NCBI GenBank assembly: GCA_036394995.1
Contig: DASWED010000113.1
Location: 1 to 17,680 of the forward strand
From: DASWED01 sp036394995
Lineage (GTDB): Bacteria; Actinomycetota; UBA4738; JACQTL01
Direction of reading: 5' to 3'
Length of the DNA stretch: 17,680 nucleotides
Both the position numbers and the translations under genes were made by a program. Below the pieces are notes generated by a model, which was given only the letters and a program-made list of their open reading frames with translations, had not been told where the DNA came from and did not search any database. How positions within the stretch are numbered: the first letter of the stretch is position 1; each line of letters starts with the position of its first letter. Positions 6,658-12,303 of this stretch are shown one piece after another.

Positions 6658-8295
6658 GTGAACCCGACCGATCACGGCCCGAACCAGCCGCCGCCGCTCG
6701 TCGGGTACGACCCGTTCGGGCAGGACGTCGCGCTGTTCGAGGGGTCGAGGCGGGAGGGCGCGGAATGGGCCGAGGAGCGCAACCGCGCCGTGGCCGAGCT
6801 GGCCGGGGGCGACGCGCTCGAGTGGGGGCGCCTGGCCAACACCCACACCCCGGTCCTGCGGACCCACGACCGCTACGGCAACCGGATCGACGAGGTGGAG
6901 TTCCACCCGGCCTGGCATCGGCTGATGCAGGCCGGCGTCGAGCACGGTCTCCACTCCCTGCCCTGGAGGGAGCCCCGCCCGGGTGCGCACGTGGCCCGGG
7001 CGGCCGCATTCATCCTCCTGTCCCAGGCCGAGCAGGGTTTCGGCTGCCCGCTGTCGATGACGTACGCGGCCATCCCCGCCCTCCGCCTGGAGCCGTCGGT
7101 CCAGGCCGAATGGGAACCGCGGCTGACCTCGTTCGAATACGACCCGGCCTCCGTGCCGGTGACCGAGAAGGCCGGCGCGCTCTCCGGGATGGCCATGACG
7201 GAGCGCCAGGGCGGCTCGGACGTTCGGGCCAACACCACGAGGGCCGAGCCGGTCGGACAGGCCGGCGAGTACGAGCTCCACGGGTCGAAATGGTTCTGCT
7301 CCGCCCCCATGTGCGACGCGTTCCTGGTCCTGGCCCAGGCCTCCGGGGGGCTCTCGTGCTTCCTGCTCCCGCGGTGGCGCCCGGACGGCACCCGGAACGC
7401 GTTCCACATCCAGCGACTCAAGGACAAGCTGGGGAACCGTTCGAACGCGTCCTCGGAGGTGGAGTTCCAGGGCGCGTACGCTCGCCTGGTCGGGCCCGAG
7501 GGGCGAGGCGTCCCCACGATCATCGAGATGGTGAACCACACCCGCCTGGACTGCGTGCTGGGCTCGACCGGCCTGATGCGCCGGGCCGTGGCCGAGGCCA
7601 CCCACCACGCCGCGCACCGGAGCGCGTTCGGCCGTCTCCTCGCCGCACAACCCCTCATGCAGAACGTCCTGGCCGACCTGGCCGTCGAGTCCGAGGCGGC
7701 CACGCTGACCGCACTCCGCCTGGCCCGTTCGTACGACGAGGCCTGGGCCGGCGACGAGGACGCCCGCACGTTCTCCCGACTGGCCACCGCGGTGGCCAAG
7801 TACTGGATCTGCAAGCGAACGCCTCCGCACGTGGCCGAGGCGCTGGAGTGCCTGGGGGGCAACGGCTACGTCGAGGACTCGGGGATGCCCCGGCTGTACC
7901 GGGAGTCCCCGCTGAACTCGATCTGGGAGGGATCCGGGAACGTCATCGCCCTCGACGTGCTCCGGGCCATGTCGAAGAGCCCGGACGCCACCGAGCTGTT
8001 CTTCGCCGAGATCGAGGCGGCGGAGGGCGCCGACCCCCGCCTGGACGCGTACGCGGGCAAACTCAGGGACGAGCTGGCCGACACTGATGGCATCGAGCAC
8101 CGGGCCCGGCGGCTGGTCGAGCGGATGGCGCTGGCGTTCCAGGGCTCGCTGGTGGTCCGGTTCGCCGACCCGGCCGTGGCGTCCGCGTTCGTCACCTCAC
8201 GCCTGGAGGGCGACCGGGGGCTGGCGTTCGGCACGCTGCCGCCGGGAACCGATACGAACCGGATCGTCGAACGGGCCCGGCCGGAGCTCCCGTAG
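6658..8295 (+). CDS. aidB: AidB-type acyl-CoA dehydrogenase
   Basis: This is an FAD-dependent acyl-CoA dehydrogenase of the AidB subfamily, 545 residues, close to the 541 of E. coli AidB. Subfamily-specific stretches are present: MAMTERQGGSDVRANTTRA at 178-196 (flavin-binding strand), RLKDKLGNRSNAS at 253-265, FGRLLAAQPLMQNVL near 324-338, CLGGNGYVEDSGMPRLYRE around 398-416, and SIWEGSGN at 421-428 with E424 as the likely catalytic base. AidB in E. coli is an alkylation-response protein with weak isovaleryl-CoA dehydrogenase activity; in actinobacteria such genes are often simply catabolic. GTG 6658 is chosen because the family N-terminus (PPPLVGYDPF) starts about 10 residues later; no good SD precedes it. 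The gene is convergent with the aquaporin. Confidence 0.92.
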   Translation: MNPTDHGPNQPPPLVGYDPFGQDVALFEGSRREGAEWAEERNRAVAELAGGDALEWGRLANTHTPVLRTHDRYGNRIDEVEFHPAWHRLMQAGVEHGLHSLPWREPRPGAHVARAAAFILLSQAEQGFGCPLSMTYAAIPALRLEPSVQAEWEPRLTSFEYDPASVPVTEKAGALSGMAMTERQGGSDVRANTTRAEPVGQAGEYELHGSKWFCSAPMCDAFLVLAQASGGLSCFLLPRWRPDGTRNAFHIQRLKDKLGNRSNASSEVEFQGAYARLVGPEGRGVPTIIEMVNHTRLDCVLGSTGLMRRAVAEATHHAAHRSAFGRLLAAQPLMQNVLADLAVESEAATLTALRLARSYDEAWAGDEDARTFSRLATAVAKYWICKRTPPHVAEALECLGGNGYVEDSGMPRLYRESPLNSIWEGSGNVIALDVLRAMSKSPDATELFFAEIEAAEGADPRLDAYAGKLRDELADTDGIEHRARRLVERMALAFQGSLVVRFADPAVASAFVTSRLEGDRGLAFGTLPPGTDTNRIVERARPELP

Positions 8296-8304
8296 GAAGC
8301 TACG
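8291..8304. terminator. Small hairpin between convergent aidB-type and aquaporin genes
   Basis: CGTAG (8291-8295) and CTACG (8300-8304) form a 5-bp stem with a GAAG tetraloop (GNRA-like only in part). Both TAG stop codons lie in the arms. The stem is short and lacks a T tract, so terminator function is tentative. Confidence 0.3.
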
Positions 8305-9055
8305 CCGGCTCGTCGCTCCATTCGGACTCGGTGGGCCCGCCGATGGGGTGCTCGGACTTCCGCGACGAGATGAGCTTCTCCCGCCCGTCCAGGAACGCGA
8401 ACCAGTACACGGCGGCCGCCACGATCCCGCCCCCGACCGGACCGATCCAGTACACCCACCAGTCGTTCCAGTGACCCCCGGCCAGCATCGGCCCGAACGC
8501 CCGGGCCGGGTTCATGGCCGCGCCGGTGAGCGGGCCGCCCGCGAGGATGTCGAACGTGAGCACCAGGCCGATGGGGAGCCCGGCCAGCTTGGTGAACGGC
8601 CCCCGGTCGTCCACGGCGGTTCCGTACACCGCGAACACCAGGAAGAAGGTCAGCATGGCCTCGAGCAGCACGGCCCGGCCCGACGACACCCCCGATCCCA
8701 GGCCCGGGGCCCCGAGGTTGGCCGTTCGCCACGCCGACTCCGGGTACAGCGCCCGCAAGACCAGGCCGGCGGCGACGGCTCCGGCCAGCTGCGACGCGAT
8801 GTAGACCCCCGCCAGGAGGGTCCGGATGTTCCCGGTCACCCACACCCCCACGGTCACCGCGGGGTTGAAGTGGGCGCCGGAGATGTGGGCCAGGATCGAG
8901 ACCATCACGGCGAGCACGATCCCGTGGGCCAGCGCCACGCCGACCAGGCCGCTCCCGGTCGAGGGGGCCATGATCACCGAGCCGGCCCCGATGAACACCA
9001 GCGCGAACGTGCCGACGAACTCGGCCACGGTCACCTGTCCGAGCTTCTCGTCCAC
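8300..9055 (-). CDS. Aquaporin / MIP family channel, TIP-like selectivity filter
   Basis: This is a six-helix inner-membrane channel, 251 residues. Both pore motifs are present: HFNPAVTVG around N64 and MNPARAFGP around N182. Aligning to AqpZ and plant TIPs places the aromatic/arginine filter at H44 (helix 2, ALAHGI), I170 (helix 5), A179 (loop E) and R185. The H-I-A-R set is that of some plant tonoplast aquaporins rather than AqpZ (F-H-T-R) or GlpF (W-G-F-R), so passage of ammonia or urea along with water is possible. The C-terminal tail of about 30 residues is charged and cytosolic. GTG 9055 is chosen over an upstream GTG at 9103 because GGAGG (9064-9060 on this strand) lies 4 nt before it and the first helix begins about 9 residues later. 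It is divergent from the small-gene operon. Confidence 0.92.
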   Translation of the reverse strand: MDEKLGQVTVAEFVGTFALVFIGAGSVIMAPSTGSGLVGVALAHGIVLAVMVSILAHISGAHFNPAVTVGVWVTGNIRTLLAGVYIASQLAGAVAAGLVLRALYPESAWRTANLGAPGLGSGVSSGRAVLLEAMLTFFLVFAVYGTAVDDRGPFTKLAGLPIGLVLTFDILAGGPLTGAAMNPARAFGPMLAGGHWNDWWVYWIGPVGGGIVAAAVYWFAFLDGREKLISSRKSEHPIGGPTESEWSDEPA

Positions 9056-9136
9056 CGTTCCTCCCTCTGCCCGCGGGGACCGGCCCTCGAGGCCGCCGCC
9101 CACGCACTTCCCGGCGGGCGCCGATGCGACCCTGAG

Positions 9137-9142
9137 TACAAT
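9137..9142 (+). promoter_or_regulatory. -10 box of the 9151-10605 operon (probably leaderless)
   Basis: TACAAT ends 8 nt before the GTG at 9151. There is no Shine-Dalgarno sequence between them. The same hexamer precedes the thiolase gene. No -35 consensus is seen. Confidence 0.5.
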
Positions 9143-9150
9143 GCGGGGCC

Positions 9151-9576
9151 GTGAAAGTATTGCTCACATCCGCCTCCGAGTCCGTGAAGGAGTCCATGCG
9201 CCTGACCGTGGCCGGGCTCGGCCGTCGCCTCGGCGAGCGGGTCGAGTTCCTGGAGGCCCCGAACGGGGAACGGGGGGCGCTCCTGGCCCGCCGGGAGCAC
9301 CCCGACGTGATCCTGGCCGACGAGATCCAGTCCCGCGCGGGCGCCTTCTCCATGGCCAAGGACCTCCGGGACTCCATCCCCGGCTACGAGGGCGTGATCG
9401 TGATCCTGCTGGACCGCCCCCACGACGCCTGGCTGGCCCGGTGGTCGGGGGCCGACGCATGGTTCGTGAAGCCCGCCGACCCGTTCGCGCTGGCCGACCG
9501 GGTCCTCGAGCTCCTGGAGGGCCGCCGCGAGGCAGCCGCAGCCGCCGAAGCACAGACCGACAAGGAGACCGTGTGA
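9151..9576 (+). CDS. Degenerate response-regulator receiver domain protein
   Basis: The 141 residues fit a stand-alone CheY-like fold: strand 1 MKVLLTS, helix 1, strand 3 PDVILAD (51-57), strand 4 GVIVILLD (81-88), strand 5 ADAWFVKPAD (101-110) and a final helix ADRVLELLEG. D57 sits at the phospho-acceptor position and K107 in the conserved KP. However, the acidic pair after strand 1 is absent (TSASES instead of DD/ED), and the Thr/Ser after strand 4 is Asp88. Ordinary Mg-dependent phosphorylation is therefore doubtful. An Ala/Glu-rich tail follows at about 127-141. The GTG start directly follows a TACAAT box. The stop overlaps the next GTG by 4 nt. It heads a five-gene operon, and no histidine kinase is present in the window. 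Confidence 0.75.
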   Translation: MKVLLTSASESVKESMRLTVAGLGRRLGERVEFLEAPNGERGALLARREHPDVILADEIQSRAGAFSMAKDLRDSIPGYEGVIVILLDRPHDAWLARWSGADAWFVKPADPFALADRVLELLEGRREAAAAAEAQTDKETV

Positions 9577-9887
9577 AGATCCGAGGGACGTGCCGGAACT
9601 GCGGCAAGGACTGGATGGTGCAGCAGGTGCTCGACTGGGGTGGGCACTGCCCGAACTGCGGGAAGCCGTTCCAGCCCCACTACACGGCGGTGCTGGCCGA
9701 GGGTCTCGACCTGGCCGAACGCGCCGGCAGCGCCCTGGAGGGGGCCCTGGAGAAGCTGGCCGGGATGAACCCCGCCCTGGTGATCGACGAGGACTCGGTG
9801 CTCGCCCGGATCCGGTCCCACCTCGAGGCGCTCCGCTCCAGGGCCGACGTCCTTCCCGCTCAGGTTCGCGCGGCCGACCGGGTCTGA
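9573..9887 (+). CDS. Zinc-ribbon protein of unknown function
   Basis: The product is 104 residues with an N-terminal two-knuckle zinc ribbon, CRNCGKDW (C7, C10) and HCPNCGKPF (C26, C29). A mostly helical remainder follows (about 38-95), rich in Ala/Leu/Glu and compatible with a helical hairpin. GTG 9573 is set by the 4-nt GTGA overlap with the receiver-like gene and by AAGGAG at 9562-9567, 5 nt upstream. Four Cys in a ribbon suggest a structural zinc and a binding role (nucleic acid or protein), but no named family is recognised. Its coupling to the receiver-like protein suggests they act together. Confidence 0.8.
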   Translation: MKIRGTCRNCGKDWMVQQVLDWGGHCPNCGKPFQPHYTAVLAEGLDLAERAGSALEGALEKLAGMNPALVIDEDSVLARIRSHLEALRSRADVLPAQVRAADRV

Positions 9888-9893
9888 GGCGTC

Positions 9894-10115
9894 GTGCTCG
9901 ACGACAACGCGTACGTGGTGCGGGTGGACGACGGCGCCGGGACCGGCTGGCGGGTGGTGATCCTGGATCCGACGGGGAGCGAGGTCTCCGAGCGTCCCTG
10001 CTCCGACGAGGCCGAGGCCCGCACGTATGCTTCCACCGTTCGCCAGCACATCTACTGGCTGTCGGAGGAGCGGTTCCGCCAGTACTACCGGCTCCCCGAG
10101 CCGGCCGGAGGGTAG
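9894..10115 (+). CDS. Small protein of unknown function, 73 residues
   Basis: The GTG start lies 6 nt after the zinc-ribbon stop. The sequence suggests one small beta-sheet (AYVVRVDDG, GWRVVILDPTG, VSERPCSDE) followed by a helix (EAEARTYASTVRQHIYWL) and an aromatic tail (RFRQYYRLPEP). One cysteine only. No signal peptide or membrane segment. The family is not recognised. Tight packing in the operon and codon use like its neighbours support that it is a real gene. Confidence 0.65.
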   Translation: MLDDNAYVVRVDDGAGTGWRVVILDPTGSEVSERPCSDEAEARTYASTVRQHIYWLSEERFRQYYRLPEPAGG

Positions 10116-10118
10116 CCG

Positions 10119-10226
10119 ATGGGCTTCAACGCCATGCAGCCCGGCAAGGTCCGCAAGGGCGACATCATCATGCTCGTGTCGGCCATCGCGGTCGTCGTCG
10201 GGCTCGTGATCTGGGCCATCCGGTAG
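10119..10226 (+). CDS. Single-pass membrane microprotein, 35 residues
   Basis: ATG 10119 to TAG 10224 encodes a basic N-terminus (QPGKVRKGD) followed by one hydrophobic helix (IIMLVSAIAVVVGLVIWAIR) that ends the protein. GGAGG at 10107-10111 gives a good SD with 7-nt spacing. It starts 3 nt after the preceding stop and ends 4 nt before the next start, so it fills the gap in the operon exactly. The likely topology, from positive-inside charge, is a cytoplasmic N-terminus. Function unknown; small membrane proteins in such operons often anchor or regulate partners. Confidence 0.7.
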   Translation: MGFNAMQPGKVRKGDIIMLVSAIAVVVGLVIWAIR

Positions 10227-10230
10227 GACC

Positions 10231-10605
10231 GTGGCCGGCTTCCCGCCGGACGCGGCCGGCGAGGCCTACTGCTACCTGACCACGACCGGCCGCCGGACCG
10301 GCAACCCCCACACGATCGAGATCTGGTTCGCCATGCCCGAGGACGCCCGGGCCATCTACCTGCTCTCCGGCGGCGCCGACCGCAGCGACTGGGTCCGCAA
10401 CCTGCTGGTGGACCCTCGCGTGAGCGTTCGCGTCGGTTCGTCGGCGAACGAGGAGCACCCGGGAACCGCGCGCCTGCTGGAGGTCCCCGCCGAGGACGAA
10501 TCGGCCCGGAAGCTCCTCGCCGCCAAGTACCAGAACTGGCACGAAGGCGACCCAATGAGCCACTGGGCTCGCACCGCCCTGTGCATCGCCGTCGACCCCG
10601 CATGA
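10231..10605 (+). CDS. F420/deazaflavin-type nitroreductase-family (PNPOx-like) protein
   Basis: The product has 124 residues with the split beta-barrel family signature: YLTTTGRRTGNPHTIEIWF near 15-33, YLLSGGADRSDWVRNLLVDPRVSVRVG near 43-70, and a C-terminal helix with WARTALCIAVDP. This family includes F420H2-dependent nitro/quinone reductases such as mycobacterial Ddn, though many members may only store or bind flavin or F420. The product is shorter at the N-terminus than Ddn, with no membrane-associated extension. GTG 10231 lies 4 nt after the microprotein stop, making it the last gene of the operon. It is convergent with the Lrp-type gene about 60 nt away. Confidence 0.8.
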   Translation: MAGFPPDAAGEAYCYLTTTGRRTGNPHTIEIWFAMPEDARAIYLLSGGADRSDWVRNLLVDPRVSVRVGSSANEEHPGTARLLEVPAEDESARKLLAAKYQNWHEGDPMSHWARTALCIAVDPA

Positions 10606-10665
10606 GGTCCCGGGAGGGCTCATGGATCGCCTGGCGAAGCCGGGGGCCGCCGTCTGGTCCTCGAG

Positions 10666-10956
10666 TTAGCTCTGGCCCTCGTCGAAGCCGATGCTGAACA
10701 GGCGGTCGAGGTCGTGCTTCGAGTAGACCTGGAACGCGATGAGGGTCTCGGTTCGGACCACGCCGTGGACCTTGGCCACGCCCTCTGGGATCACGCGGGA
10801 CAGGTCGTCGTGGTCGGCCACGCGGATGATCACCACCAGGTCGTACTCGCCTGCCACGGAGTAGACCTCCGAGACGCCCGGGATGTCGGCGATGGCCTGG
10901 GCGGCCTCGGGAATCTCGTCGATCTCGCACTGCACCAGCACCACCGCGTTGACCAC
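10666..10956 (-). CDS. Stand-alone Lrp/AsnC effector-binding (RAM) domain protein
   Basis: The 96-residue protein consists only of the ligand-binding half of Lrp/AsnC regulators: NAVVLVQCEID, the helix IPEAAQAIADIPGVSEVYSVAGEYDL, VVIIRVADHDDL, and the final strand TETLIAFQVYSKHDL. There is no helix-turn-helix. GTG 10956 has GGAGG 5 nt upstream. Such RAM-only proteins form dimers or octamers that bind amino acids or similar small molecules (family knowledge). The gene starts about 50 nt after the thiolase stop on the same strand, so it is probably co-transcribed with the thiolase. It may sense a metabolite of that pathway, or modulate a full-length Lrp elsewhere. Confidence 0.88.
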   Translation of the reverse strand: MVNAVVLVQCEIDEIPEAAQAIADIPGVSEVYSVAGEYDLVVIIRVADHDDLSRVIPEGVAKVHGVVRTETLIAFQVYSKHDLDRLFSIGFDEGQS

Positions 10957-11006
10957 GTCGCCCTCCCGCCTCGTCCAGACCCTCGTCGGTTCGTCCCCGC
11001 CTGCGT

Positions 11007-12182
11007 TCAGGCCCGCTCGAGCACGACCGCCATGCCCATGCCGCCGCTGATGCACAGCGTGGCCAGCGCGAGCGACAGGTCGCGTTCGCGCAGCTCGTAG
11101 GCCGCCGTCAGCACGATCCGGGCCCCGGTCATGCCGATGGGGTGTCCCAGCGCGATCGCGCCGCCCTTCGGGTTCAGCTTGTCGTGGTCGAGCTTCAGCT
11201 CCCGGTCGCACGCCAGGACCTGCGCGGCGAACGCCTCGTTCAGCTCGATCACGTCGAAGTCCTGCAACGACAGCCCGGTCTTCTCCAGCACCTTGCGCGT
11301 GGCCGGGACCACCCCGATGCCCATGTACGCGGGGTCCACGCCGGCGCTGGCGTAGGCGACGATGCGGGCCAGCGGCTCCCGACCCTCCGACGCGGCCCGC
11401 GATTCGCTCATCAGCACCATGGATGCGGCGCCGTCGGTGATCCCGGACGACGAACCGGCGGTCACGGTCCCGTCCGTGGCGAACGTCGGCTTCAGCTTCC
11501 CCAGGGTCTCGAGCGAGGTGCCGGCCCGGGGATGTTCGTCGTCGGTCACGGTGACCGTCTCGCCCTTGCGCCCGGGGGCCTCGACCGGCGTGATCTCCCT
11601 GGCCCGGCGCTCCCGCCCCTCCTCGGCCTTGCGCTGGGACGCCAGCGCGAACTCGTCCTGCTCCTCCCGGGGGATGCCGTATCTCCGGGCCAGGTTCTCA
11701 GCCGTCTCGCCCATCACGCAGCCCGACAGCGGATCCAGGAACCCGTCGCGGTACATCCCGTCGTCCACGGTGGCGTTGCCCATCCGGTAGCCGAACCGCA
11801 TCCGGTCCATCAGGAACGGCGTCCGGGACATGTTCTCCATGCCGCCCGCCACGACCACCGAGGCGTTCCCCAGCATGATCTGCTCGGCGGCGTGCTGGAC
11901 TGCGCGGGTGCCCGAGCCGCAGGCCATGTTCACGGTGACGCCGGGCGCCTCCTGGGGGATGCCGCTCCGGTACGCGACCTGCCGGGCGGTGTTCGGGCCG
12001 TTCCCGGCCTGCCTGGCGTGGCCGAAGATGAGCTCCTCGACCTCCGCGGGCTCCACGTTGGCCCGGCGGAGGGCCTCGACGGTGGCCGTGACCCCGAGGT
12101 CCACGGTCGCGACCTCGGCCAGGGACCCCAGGAAGTTGCCGATGGGCGTGCGCGCGCCCTCGAGGATGACGGCGTTCTCCAT
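11007..12182 (-). CDS. Acetyl-CoA C-acetyltransferase (thiolase)
   Basis: The enzyme has 391 residues, the standard thiolase II length. The nucleophile is C88 (NMACGSGT, 85-92). The other active-site residues are in LNEAFAAQ (314-321), GHPIGMTGAR with H347, and CISGGMG with C377. It condenses two acetyl-CoA or cleaves 3-ketoacyl-CoA; the sequence resembles acetoacetyl-CoA thiolases but cannot fix the direction. One detail: the substrate-loop motif usually TAGNASG is TAGSSSG at 241-247. ATG 12182 has TACAAT 6 nt upstream and no SD, so it is read as leaderless. The stand-alone RAM gene follows. An exonuclease gene ends about 120 nt upstream on the same strand and is isolated from it by a hairpin. 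Confidence 0.95.
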   Translation of the reverse strand: MENAVILEGARTPIGNFLGSLAEVATVDLGVTATVEALRRANVEPAEVEELIFGHARQAGNGPNTARQVAYRSGIPQEAPGVTVNMACGSGTRAVQHAAEQIMLGNASVVVAGGMENMSRTPFLMDRMRFGYRMGNATVDDGMYRDGFLDPLSGCVMGETAENLARRYGIPREEQDEFALASQRKAEEGRERRAREITPVEAPGRKGETVTVTDDEHPRAGTSLETLGKLKPTFATDGTVTAGSSSGITDGAASMVLMSESRAASEGREPLARIVAYASAGVDPAYMGIGVVPATRKVLEKTGLSLQDFDVIELNEAFAAQVLACDRELKLDHDKLNPKGGAIALGHPIGMTGARIVLTAAYELRERDLSLALATLCISGGMGMAVVLERA

Positions 12183-12188
12183 ACACCG

Positions 12189-12194
12189 ATTGTA
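12189..12194 (-). promoter_or_regulatory. -10 box of the thiolase operon (leaderless)
   Basis: TACAAT on the minus strand is separated from the ATG at 12182 by 6 nt (CGGTGT). That is the spacing expected if transcription starts at the ATG. No SD is present. It lies within a 121-nt gap after the exonuclease gene. Confidence 0.55.
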
Positions 12195-12254
12195 GCCGGG
12201 GGGCTCCCGCGGCCTACACCCACGGTGACCCGAGGCCGTCGATCTGGACGGGTT

Positions 12255-12280
12255 TCGCGGTCGAGGTCCCTCGACCGTGA
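12255..12280. terminator. Hairpin downstream of the exonuclease/UvrC-like gene
   Basis: Stem CGGTCGAG (12258-12265) with CTCGACCG (12270-12277) around a 4-nt loop, extendable outward by one G-U and two Watson-Crick pairs to 11 bp. It begins 23 nt past the TGA of the exonuclease gene on the minus strand. No T tract is seen. It probably separates that gene from the thiolase promoter. Confidence 0.5.
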
Positions 12281-12303
12281 CCGTGAATCGCACCGCGAGC
12301 ACG

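Noticed and set aside
6646..8100. Long antisense frame over the AidB-type gene
   Set aside because: No domain signal, composition typical of a shadow, while the sense frame matches AidB throughout.
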